A stretch of DNA of 47,712 nucleotides from Candidatus Azobacteroides sp. (GTDB lineage: Bacteria > Bacteroidota > Bacteroidia > Bacteroidales > Azobacteroidaceae), in assembly GCA_009778655.1 (NCBI GenBank), contig WRFZ01000173.1, positions 1-47,712 of the forward strand, written 5' to 3'. Position numbers and translations under genes: made by a program. Of this stretch, positions 41,174-47,712 are shown piece after piece; within the stretch, counting starts at the first letter, position 1; each line of letters begins with the position of its first letter. The notes under the pieces are model-generated. The model made no database searches and was not told where the DNA came from. It saw only the letters and a program-made list of their open reading frames with translations.

Positions 41174-41599
41174 TTAAAAGTTAATATTGAGTTTTTGAGC
41201 AGCTTCTTCTTTTAGTTCAAGCAGTCGCTTTATATTATTTTTATTTTTCGTTATCTCTTGAAATAGATTTTCTGCTATTATGCTCTTCTCCTTATCTGTC
41301 GGGAAAAGGTCCGGATGACATTTTACCTTTAACTCGTCATAAAGTTGAGCAGAATGAAACGAACTATTGATAATATTGTTAAAATCAATATCCTGTTTTA
41401 ACGATTCATTTTTGAAATGTTGCCTTGCTGATTCTCTCGGCTTTAGTCTCTCTTTAAGTATCAGAAAGGCAATAAAACCAAATTCAGCTATTGCGAGCCA
41501 CATCCACCAATTTGTCGGCTCTCTTGTTTCTGTGGATTTTGTGACAGCCTGTACTGCTGCTTTGAGGCTGTCGTGAATTAATGTATCATTCATTTTCAT
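41174..41599 (-). CDS. Membrane-tethered J-domain-like protein
   Basis: This 141-residue protein has one membrane span (about 31-49, WWMWLAIAEFGFIAFLILK). The C-terminal 60 residues look like a divergent J domain: LYDELKVKCHPDLFPTDKEK with the invariant HPD at 95-97, then IIAENLFQEITKNKNNIKRL. J domains recruit DnaK/Hsp70 and stimulate its ATPase through HPD. Tethering would bring the chaperone to the inner membrane. The assignment is by motif and spacing; the first helix of a normal J domain is weak here. It sits between the 129-residue gene, which ends one base upstream of its ATG, and the small membrane genes. Confidence 0.65.
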   Translation of the reverse strand: MKMNDTLIHDSLKAAVQAVTKSTETREPTNWWMWLAIAEFGFIAFLILKERLKPRESARQHFKNESLKQDIDFNNIINSSFHSAQLYDELKVKCHPDLFPTDKEKSIIAENLFQEITKNKNNIKRLLELKEEAAQKLNINF

Positions 41600-41600
41600 T

Positions 41601-41990
41601 TCATTTTGGAAGTGGTATATAATCTTTCAGTTGCCACCGACAACCGAATAATCCCGCATCTCCGTGTATTTCTAAGGTATCCCAACCCAAAACGATAAGC
41701 CTACGGACTAAAACACTATCATCAAGAATTACTTTACCTATATGAGTCAATTCTTCTTTTGACAAAACTCTTCCCGTGAAAGCTTGAATCCTGAAGCCCG
41801 TATTCAACCAATCCGAGAATTGATGTTTATATCTCTTTTCTCCTTTTGAAATGCTTGACTTCAAAAGGGTTGGTGCGACACCTGAAACAAAAGCATTTTT
41901 TGCGGAATCATTGAAACTCCTTACAAGTTTTGCTCTTTCGCTCCTGTCTCGAAACCATTCAATAATATTATTCCAAGTATTTATGAACAT
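41601..41990 (-). CDS. 129-residue protein of unknown function heading the small-protein cluster
   Basis: The product begins MFINTWNNIIEWFRDRSERA and is soluble in appearance. Conserved-looking stretches are LVRSFNDSAKNAFVSGVAPT, YKHQFSDWLNTGFRIQAFTG, VILDDSVLVRRLIVLGWDTL and GDAGLFGCRWQLKDY. I recall similar proteins next to J-domain-like genes in other Bacteroidales, but cannot name a family. It is the first gene of the minus-strand cluster and follows the 475-base structured region, so it would be translated from whatever transcript starts there. Confidence 0.6.
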   Translation of the reverse strand: MFINTWNNIIEWFRDRSERAKLVRSFNDSAKNAFVSGVAPTLLKSSISKGEKRYKHQFSDWLNTGFRIQAFTGRVLSKEELTHIGKVILDDSVLVRRLIVLGWDTLEIHGDAGLFGCRWQLKDYIPLPK

Positions 41991-42109
41991 ATTTTAGATT
42001 ATTTATAATTAATTGCTTACATTTAAATTTGCATTTCCTGTCTTTCAAATAATGAATTTTTCTTGTTGAGTTTTTTACCAATAAAGAAGGCATGATACTT
42101 ATCCTTCTT

Positions 42110-42231
42110 GCATTTAGAGGTACACCACATACCCACACTCACAAATAAGATGAAGCCCATGCCTTAAACATGAACATTCACTTTTATTACTTTGGTTGTG
42201 AGTGTTTAAAAAAGTGGTGTTTTCTAAATGC
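42110..42231. repeat. Long imperfect inverted repeat with 51-base loop
   Basis: Three paired blocks are in register: GCATTTAGA (42110-42118) with TCTAAATGC (42223-42231), ACACCAC (42122-42128) with GTGGTGT (42214-42220), and ACACTCACAA (42135-42144) with TTGTGAGTGT (42196-42205). Small internal loops separate them. Confidence 0.8.
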
Positions 42232-42383
42232 ACATCAGTAATAAAGCAAACGCTTTATAATATTGTCTTAACTTTTATTTTTCCATACGCAAATCATTTG
42301 GATTTATTTCACAAAAGTAATTAACTTTTTTGAAATACCTTCATTTGCTTGAAAAAATAAATTACAATATTCGGCATGGGCTT
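42153..42383. repeat. 11-bp inverted pair AAGCCCATGCC / GGCATGGGCTT
   Basis: AAGCCCATGCC at 42153-42163, in the loop of the long inverted repeat, is the exact inverse of GGCATGGGCTT at 42373-42383. In a single transcript the two could pair as a long-range pseudoknot. Confidence 0.7.
42312..42319 (-). promoter_or_regulatory. Candidate -7 box for the small-protein cluster
   Basis: The minus strand reads TACTTTTG. It would give a leader of about 315 bases ahead of the ATG at 41990. A second match, TAATTTTG, lies at 42406-42413. Neither has a clear -33 element. Confidence 0.3.
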
Positions 42384-42426
42384 ATGATGTCTGATTTTGT
42401 GAAAGCAAAATTACGGAATTAACCAA

Positions 42427-42454
42427 TGCAAGCCGGAGTTCTGCAAGGCTTGCA
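42427..42454 (-). terminator. Hairpin directly after the 372-residue gene
   Basis: TGCAAGCC (42427-42434) pairs with GGCTTGCA (42447-42454) across a 12-base loop, starting 11 bases after the stop codon. There is no T-tract in the minus-strand direction, so termination may be partial or the hairpin may serve RNA processing. Confidence 0.4.
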
Positions 42455-42465
42455 ATTGTGTTAAA

Positions 42466-43584
42466 TTATATTTTTCCGGCTATTAACACTAAACTTCTAT
42501 CCAAAGTTATTCTCTTTGGAGCAGCTCTTTCGCCTGTAATAAAATAGTTTTGGGCAATTGACTCATCAAATTCTTTGATGAAAGCCTCCCTGATTCTTGC
42601 ACATTTTTCATTAATAGCATTCTTGGTAGGGTCAATTAAATCGTCAATACTTTTATTCAAATCCGCTATATCTCCTTTTGTAGCTACGGTTTTATAAATT
42701 TCAATCAATTCTTTTCGATGATCCGACAAATGCTTGAACAGGATACCTTCGGGATGTTTCAAAAACAGAATGAAAATCGCTTTGGGCAGCGGATGCATAA
42801 CTATTTCTTTATTATAATCCGGTAAGTGTATCCGATAATCGCTTGTAATGATAAGCCGGCTTAACTTTATCTTCGGCTTAAAAGGAAATAATGACTTTAA
42901 CACCATTTCATTAATGCCTATTTGTTTCAGCGCATCAACACGCTCCTTGATCTCTTTTATCAGCTGTTCCGCTTGAAGATTAAAATGATAGTCTGCATAA
43001 TCTTCTATATCATAATCATCAGCGTATATATTTATTTCTTCTGAGTTGAATACGGCGTCGGAGTCATCCTTTTCAGGCAGATAAGCGTTAATTTGTTCCC
43101 GAATCTTTGATTCTTTTAAATCGGTAAATTCATAATACGAAAATACAAAACGATCACCGTAATCTTCGGTAAATTTCAGCAATCCACCGGTAAGATATAT
43201 TCCCATATAGGGGAATGGTCGGGGTATCGCGTAATAGGGGGAGAATAGTTGGGGTATCCCGTCTCTTCCTATACGATGTTCTTCATTTTTTCTATATAAT
43301 AAAAGTTCATCAATAATTGTTTGAGCATCTGTCTTATTTAAAATAATATCTTCTTTGTTAAGAAAAGGATACAGATAACGAATAGTATCATAATTCGTAT
43401 TTTCGATTATTTTAGGAAGATAAATAAAAGTAAGTCCAATATCTTTAAACAATTTGCAAACCTCATCATAATTTGCTGTTATAAATCTATTTAATTCCTT
43501 ATTAAAATAACTTTCAATGTATATTACCTGATCAAGGTCAGGCGTAAAGGGTAAATTTTTGTATGTTGTAATTTCTGTAAACAT
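42466..43584 (-). CDS. 372-residue protein of unknown function
   Basis: No signal peptide or membrane segment is seen. The N-terminal two thirds are acidic and irregular, with DDSDAVFNSEEINIYADDYD near residue 180. The C-terminal about 130 residues form a more conserved-looking module: SRLIITSDYRIHLPDYNKEI, MHPLPKAIFILFLKHPEGIL, FKHLSDHRKELIEIYKTV, NAINEKCARIREAFIKEF and NYFITGERAAPKRITLDRSL. I recall this module in several Bacteroidales proteins of unknown function. The helical pattern could be a winged-helix type DNA-binding unit, which is a guess. It lies upstream of the small-protein cluster on the same strand. Confidence 0.6.
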   Translation of the reverse strand: MFTEITTYKNLPFTPDLDQVIYIESYFNKELNRFITANYDEVCKLFKDIGLTFIYLPKIIENTNYDTIRYLYPFLNKEDIILNKTDAQTIIDELLLYRKNEEHRIGRDGIPQLFSPYYAIPRPFPYMGIYLTGGLLKFTEDYGDRFVFSYYEFTDLKESKIREQINAYLPEKDDSDAVFNSEEINIYADDYDIEDYADYHFNLQAEQLIKEIKERVDALKQIGINEMVLKSLFPFKPKIKLSRLIITSDYRIHLPDYNKEIVMHPLPKAIFILFLKHPEGILFKHLSDHRKELIEIYKTVATKGDIADLNKSIDDLIDPTKNAINEKCARIREAFIKEFDESIAQNYFITGERAAPKRITLDRSLVLIAGKI

Positions 43585-43738
43585 TTTTCTGTTATTTTAA
43601 ATGGCTAATAACCGTAAAAATTGGCTTTTCTCTGTCCGCCGATGTCTTCCGACCACAAGAAAGGCATGGCATAATTCGCACAGTTACAGCTAATTCTCTA
43701 CATTCTTCTCAATTCTGTTTTTTGGTTCGTCTTTTAAT

Positions 43739-44215
43739 TTATAATATTCCTTTTATAAAGTAAAAGGTCAGTACGCCGCATATAATCAACTTCATAAATG
43801 TACCCGCCAAAAATCCGGCGAAGGCGCCTACGGCCGACCGAAAGGCGGTACGTATATTCTGCCTGTTCAGAATTTCTCCCAAGAAAGCACCCAAAAGCGG
43901 CCCTATCAGGATTCCTATCGGAGATAAAAACAGGCCCACGAATAAGCCTATGGTTGCTCCCCATGTTCCGCCTTTGGTTCCTCCGAACCGTTTGGTTCCC
44001 CAAATAGGGATATAATAATCCAACAACGTTATAATCAGTACAACAATACCCCAAATAAGAAGAAAATTAAAGGTAAAAGGATGAAACCGGGTAAATTGCA
44101 ATAAAATCAAGCTGACATAAGCTGAAGGCGGCCCCGGCAGAAAAGGAACGATACATCCGACGATTCCGCCGATCAATAAAATGATTCCGATAATAATTAA
44201 TAGGGTATCCGTCAC
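43739..44215 (-). CDS. DUF456 family membrane protein
   Basis: This 158-residue protein has three or four glycine-rich hydrophobic spans: LLIIIGIILLIGGIVGCIVP, FLLIWGIVVLIITLLDY, GLFVGLFLSPIGILIGPLLG and a last one near the C-terminus. The PFLPGPPSAY and KRFGGTKGGTWGATIG motifs are characteristic of DUF456, whose function is unknown. The gene begins 6 bases after the TolC-family gene, so it is probably the last member of the EmrAB-TolC operon. Confidence 0.88.
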   Translation of the reverse strand: MTDTLLIIIGIILLIGGIVGCIVPFLPGPPSAYVSLILLQFTRFHPFTFNFLLIWGIVVLIITLLDYYIPIWGTKRFGGTKGGTWGATIGLFVGLFLSPIGILIGPLLGAFLGEILNRQNIRTAFRSAVGAFAGFLAGTFMKLIICGVLTFYFIKGIL

Positions 44216-44221
44216 TGCTTA

Positions 44222-45535
44222 TCAATAAATGTGTTCTCCGGTGGCAATTTTCAATTTCAATAAATTGACGGTATAATCAATTTCGCTTTTCATCAAAGCT
44301 AAACGACTTTCAGCCAGCGCTGTTTCGCTGTCGAGCAGGTCGAGGTTGGTAATGGTCCCTGCCAGAAAACTGGTCTTTGCCAAGTCGAATGCCTCTTGAG
44401 CCTGCTTGAGTTGCAGTTCCTGCTGCATAATTTTCTTCAAAGCCGCATCCACATTCGCCCGGTTCTCAATGACTTCATTCGCAATGCCGCGACCGGTTAA
44501 TTCCGTATCTTGTTCTGCGCTTTTTATTTCTGATTGAGCTTGTTGCCGATTATATTTTACTTTGTTTCCGTCAAAAATCTGGAATTTAAGACTGACGCCG
44601 GCCACATAATTGGCTCTCAGTTGGTTTAAATCCGAAATATAGCCGTTCTTATAACCGCCGGAAGCAAACAAATTAAATTCCGGATAATTGGCAATACCGG
44701 CTAAGCGATAGCGGGTAGAAGCGATTTCCGACTGTTGACGCGTTAATTTCAATTCTTCCCTCTGTTGATAAGCGTTGTTGATTAATTTTTCATTGTTTTC
44801 CAGCGCGGTCGGTTGCAACAACTCCTTTCTCACGGTCAACGGTTGTTCTTGAGGATTTCCCAAAAAAGAGTTTAATTGCGCTTGATATACTTGAAGGGAA
44901 GTTTGCAAATCAATTTTCTGATTTTCCGTAGTGGAAATGCGCACTTGGGTTGATAAAATGGCATATTGCGTCGAACTTCCCGTTTCTTCCTGTTTTTTCA
45001 CAAAAGTCAGATGTTCGCCTAAATTCGCCAATTCCTCGTCTTTAATCGTGATGGCTTCTTGCAAATAGAGAATGGAATAGTATTGATTTAACAAGGAAAG
45101 CGAAAGTTGTTGCTTCAGCTGTTCCATGGAAAGTTGCGATAATAACTTGTTTTGTTTCTCCAAATCCACTTTTCCGGAGGTCTTCCCGAAATCATAGATT
45201 ACTTGATTGTAATTCAATCCCATATCATAATTATCCGCCGGATCCATCGTAAAAGTTCCCAAAGTAGGGATGGTCAGTGACGTTACCGGTCCCAAACGCG
45301 TATAAGATGCCGATACGCTGATTGACGGATAGTAAGCCGATTTGGCCAATCCGATACGGGCATTGGCCGCTGCAATATCTTGTTCAGCTTTTAGTATGGA
45401 GGGATAATTATTGATCACTTGTTGAATGACTGCCGTCAAGCCCAAAGAGTCGCCGGAAAGATTGCTTTGCGCGCGACTCAAAGGAATATACGACAGCAGT
45501 AAAAAAAACGATACTATATAACGTAATCTGTACAT
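44222..45535 (-). CDS. TolC-family outer membrane channel of the EmrAB system
   Basis: This 437-residue protein has a signal peptide (MYRLRYIVSFFLLLSYIPLS) and TolC double repeats: LTAVIQQVINNYPSILKAEQ, SAYYPSISVSASYTRLGPVT, NQVIYDFGKTSGKVDLEKQ, then NYPEFNLFASGGYKNG and LKFQIFDGNKVKYNRQQAQ. The end reads LAGTITNLDLLDSETALAES. It follows the MFS pump by 43 bases and would form the outer channel for it. It is the third TolC-family protein in the window, and its sequence differs clearly from the other two. Confidence 0.9.
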   Translation of the reverse strand: MYRLRYIVSFFLLLSYIPLSRAQSNLSGDSLGLTAVIQQVINNYPSILKAEQDIAAANARIGLAKSAYYPSISVSASYTRLGPVTSLTIPTLGTFTMDPADNYDMGLNYNQVIYDFGKTSGKVDLEKQNKLLSQLSMEQLKQQLSLSLLNQYYSILYLQEAITIKDEELANLGEHLTFVKKQEETGSSTQYAILSTQVRISTTENQKIDLQTSLQVYQAQLNSFLGNPQEQPLTVRKELLQPTALENNEKLINNAYQQREELKLTRQQSEIASTRYRLAGIANYPEFNLFASGGYKNGYISDLNQLRANYVAGVSLKFQIFDGNKVKYNRQQAQSEIKSAEQDTELTGRGIANEVIENRANVDAALKKIMQQELQLKQAQEAFDLAKTSFLAGTITNLDLLDSETALAESRLALMKSEIDYTVNLLKLKIATGEHIY

Positions 45536-45578
45536 GATATAAATAGTTACTAATGTTTTTATAATTTATTTTTTCCGA

Positions 45579-47204
45579 TTAAACCTTTTTGGATCCGTTA
45601 TTTTTGGCAAGAACTTTTTTCCTCGAATACATCAGCAAAGCGGGAATCAAACCCAAAATGGTTATATAACAGGCAATTCGAAAATCATCGTTTATACCGT
45701 CAATAAATGCCTGCGTATTCACATGCGACGAAATGATCATGCGGCTTTGCCGCATAGCCGTAGCCAAAGAACTTCCTCCATGTTCCTGTATGAAATACGA
45801 CATATTCCGGGTTACGCCTGCGAGCGTTTCCGATTGTGAATTAATGGCTGCCCCATAGATCTGACTGTGAAAATTAGTACGAGCCGTCAGCAGTGTTGTA
45901 AAAACAGCAATTCCAAAACTTCCTCCGATCTGCCGCATGGTATTGATAAGGCTGGAGGCTTGAGCCATTTTTGCAGGAGGAAGAGTCAGTAAAGCCAAAG
46001 AGCTTAATGGCGTGAATATCATTCCCATACCGAATCCCCGCAAATACAATGATACCATAATATAATGATGCTCGGACATAAATGAGAAGTGGGTGTTGGC
46101 AAGAAAACTCAGCGATAAAAGACTGATTCCCATAATAATCGGTATTTTGGGATTGGCTTTATCGGAGGTAATTCCCACAAGCGGAGCAATAAATCCCTGG
46201 ATGATACCTACCGGCAAAAAGACGGCTCCCGATTGTAAAGCCGTATAATCCATTGAGTTTTGCAAATAAAGCGGAAGCAGAAACGTACTTCCGAACATTC
46301 CCATTCCGAATATCAACATGAATAGGTTTGCTAAACCAAAATTATGATTCTTCAATAATCGCAGGTCAATCAACGGTTGAGTAGTCGTCAGTTCCCGGGC
46401 AATGAAGGTAATCAATGCAAAACCGGAAATGGCAAAGCAAAGCAGGATATAAGGCGCGCCCCATCCTTCGGCATTAGCCGCCGCATTTCCTTCCGTCAGC
46501 GCATACAGCAATACCGGTAAAAAGGTACTTACGGAAATGAATCCGAGCAGGTCGAATTTTCGCATATTCGGATTCTTCACTTCCCGTTGAATAATCATGG
46601 TGAAGAATAGGGCAAAAATACCGACAGGCACATTCACTTCGAAAATCAATTGCCATCCGAAATTATCAACCAAATAACCGCCGATCAGCGGGCCGAACGA
46701 AACGGAAGCCGCCGATGCAATGGACCAGAAACCGAGCGCAACTCCCCGTTGACTCGGAGGAAATTCGCGTACGATAATAGCCATACCGAGCGTCTGTACA
46801 ATACCGCCACCCAAGCCTTGAAGAATGCGGGAGCTGATCAACGAAAGCTCACTGTGAGACATGGCGCAACACAACGAGCCGATGGTAAACAAAAGTAATC
46901 CCAAGAAATAGACCTTCTTATAGCCGAATTTGTCGGCAAGCCATCCCGAAGTGGGTAACATGGCAGCCACGGCAAGCATATAGGCCGTTATCACCCATTG
47001 AATGGTATCCAGACTAACGCCGAGCGACGCCATGATTTTAGGCAATCCCACATTGACAATCGTACCGTCAAGTACAGCCATAAATGTTCCCAACATTACG
47101 TTGGCAAGAACGAACCATTTATAATACGGACTTCTCGGATGGTAGAACGAGTCACGATTGCGGAAATTACGACGAATACGATGCCAAACCGAAACCTGTC
47201 TCAT
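45579..47204 (-). CDS. DHA2-family (EmrB/QacA-type) MFS drug exporter
   Basis: This 541-residue protein shows about 14 membrane segments. It has the DHA2 motif MAVLDGTIVNVGLPKIM, motif A GWLADKFGYKKVYFLGLLL, and SSRILQGLGGGIVQTLGMAI, then GPLIGGYLVDNFGWQLIFEV. EmrB-type pumps use proton exchange to expel hydrophobic compounds through an EmrA adaptor and a TolC channel. The start overlaps the adaptor stop as ATGA, showing translational coupling. The cytoplasmic N-terminus is long and basic (RQVSVWHRIRRNFRNRDSFY). Confidence 0.92.
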   Translation of the reverse strand: MRQVSVWHRIRRNFRNRDSFYHPRSPYYKWFVLANVMLGTFMAVLDGTIVNVGLPKIMASLGVSLDTIQWVITAYMLAVAAMLPTSGWLADKFGYKKVYFLGLLLFTIGSLCCAMSHSELSLISSRILQGLGGGIVQTLGMAIIVREFPPSQRGVALGFWSIASAASVSFGPLIGGYLVDNFGWQLIFEVNVPVGIFALFFTMIIQREVKNPNMRKFDLLGFISVSTFLPVLLYALTEGNAAANAEGWGAPYILLCFAISGFALITFIARELTTTQPLIDLRLLKNHNFGLANLFMLIFGMGMFGSTFLLPLYLQNSMDYTALQSGAVFLPVGIIQGFIAPLVGITSDKANPKIPIIMGISLLSLSFLANTHFSFMSEHHYIMVSLYLRGFGMGMIFTPLSSLALLTLPPAKMAQASSLINTMRQIGGSFGIAVFTTLLTARTNFHSQIYGAAINSQSETLAGVTRNMSYFIQEHGGSSLATAMRQSRMIISSHVNTQAFIDGINDDFRIACYITILGLIPALLMYSRKKVLAKNNGSKKV

Positions 47205-47712
47205 GATTTTTTGATAATTTTAATCACTGCCGACATTCCCGTTCTGAATTGAAAAGAAGAAAGGTCTTTCTCTTTTCCGGCAGCGTCAATCGAAACTTTT
47301 ATCGGAACACGTTGCGTTACTTTAGTAAAATTACCCGATGCATTATTGGGTGGAATCAACGAAAATTGCGATGCCGTTGACGGACTTACCATAAATACTT
47401 TTCCCGTAAATTCAACGCCGGGATAGGTATCAATTGTGAACTTCACTTTTTGCCCCAGATGTACGGTTTCCATTTTTGTTTCTTCCAAATAGACTAAAAC
47501 CCAAAATTTTCGGGTATCATCTACGGAATAAATGGATTGTCCGGGTTGCACAACATCGCCCGGCAATAACCATCGTTTTGCCACAATACCTGTTGCCGGA
47601 GCATACAAACGTGTGTTATTCAATTGAGTATCTATTACGCCGATTTGCGTTCCCGCTTCGACAATAGTAGCTTCGGCGGTATGAATTTGCGCTTTTGAAA
47701 CCAAGAGTTGCG
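47201..47712 (-). CDS. EmrA/HlyD-type adaptor, C-terminal fragment
   Basis: The right edge cuts this gene; 169 complete codons remain. The fragment begins in the coiled-coil end and shows the second lipoyl half (LNNTRLYAPATGIVAKRWLL, PGDVVQPGQSIYSV), FWVLVYLEETKM and a beta-barrel with KVKFTIDTYPGVEFTGKV. It ends RTGMSAVIKIIKKS. This is the EmrA/HlyD layout. It is the first gene seen of the efflux operon and its TGA overlaps the MFS pump's ATG. An apparent start at 47704 is only an internal TTG codon. Confidence 0.88.
   Translation of the reverse strand, partial: QLLVSKAQIHTAEATIVEAGTQIGVIDTQLNNTRLYAPATGIVAKRWLLPGDVVQPGQSIYSVDDTRKFWVLVYLEETKMETVHLGQKVKFTIDTYPGVEFTGKVFMVSPSTASQFSLIPPNNASGNFTKVTQRVPIKVSIDAAGKEKDLSSFQFRTGMSAVIKIIKKS

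Larger units (their letters stand above)
41991..42465. other. Non-coding stretch rich in inverted repeats
   Basis: This 475-base AT-rich gap has no convincing reading frame. It holds a long imperfect inverted repeat (42110-42144 with 42196-42231), an 11-base element in its loop matched by a distant inverted copy, and smaller hairpins (42241-42258, 42313-42329, 42427-42454). Two candidate minus-strand -7 boxes (42312-42319 and 42406-42413) would make most of it the leader of the small-protein cluster. Confidence 0.55.

Noticed and set aside
42110-42231. Integron attC site or insertion-sequence end
   Set aside because: The arms lack the conserved attC core sites and there is no integrase or transposase frame nearby. 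A structured leader is the simpler reading.

Overview
The window reads as a chromosomal segment of an anaerobic, gut-type member of the Bacteroidales. Genes are led by the Bacteroidetes -7 promoter motif (TAnnTTTG) and lack obvious Shine-Dalgarno sites. Protein families are typical of the order: YfhO, DUF1343/NamZ, SPOR lipoproteins, CusBAC with a His-rich leader gene, split MacAB-TolC and a bifunctional HisB. Two secreted proteins, a multi-rubrerythrin and a GH10 xylanase, end in type IX secretion (T9SS)-like C-terminal tails. That points away from Bacteroides proper and toward T9SS-bearing families such as Dysgonomonadaceae or Paludibacteraceae; this placement is inference. No rRNA, tRNA, CRISPR array or complete insertion sequence was seen.

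Layout. 0-2 kb (minus): a cut YfhO membrane protein, a family 2 glycosyltransferase and a RhuM/PLD-like fusion. 2-5.3 kb (plus): hisC and hisB without hisG/hisD beside them, then a lipocalin-like lipoprotein and a SPOR lipoprotein, closed by two strong hairpins. 5.6-8.4 kb: a 920-residue exported protein made of four tandem rubrerythrin units, an Ig-like domain and a T9SS-like tail. 8.4-9.7 kb: an HsdR_N-type nuclease-fold protein and AMP nucleosidase, divergent from abutting promoters. 9.75-14.4 kb: a notably AT-rich two-component system facing an outer-membrane beta-barrel receptor.

14.5-21.6 kb: a peptidoglycan amino-sugar salvage locus. An operon on the minus strand carries a glycosyltransferase, an AmpG-like permease with a large periplasmic insert, the exo-muramidase NamZ and a sodium:solute symporter. 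murQ is divergent from it, with a 20-bp perfect palindrome between them. 21.6-28 kb: a coiled-coil membrane protein, GTP-type PEP carboxykinase, catalase and a GH10 xylanase. 28-39 kb: a heavy-metal RND efflux operon (His-rich protein, CusB, CusA, CusC) divergent from a TolC-MacA-MacB operon whose MacA carries a His-containing octapeptide repeat.

39.2-43.6 kb: an AT-rich accessory block on the minus strand. It holds a 372-residue protein of unknown function and a 475-base non-coding stretch rich in inverted repeats. These are followed by a tight run of a 129-residue protein, a membrane-tethered J-domain-like protein, five very small membrane proteins, a small soluble protein and a lipoprotein. 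43.7-47.7 kb (minus): an EmrA-EmrB-TolC drug efflux operon ending with a DUF456 protein; EmrA is cut by the right edge.

The most unusual items are the secreted quadruple rubrerythrin and the small-membrane-protein/J-domain cluster with its structured upstream region.
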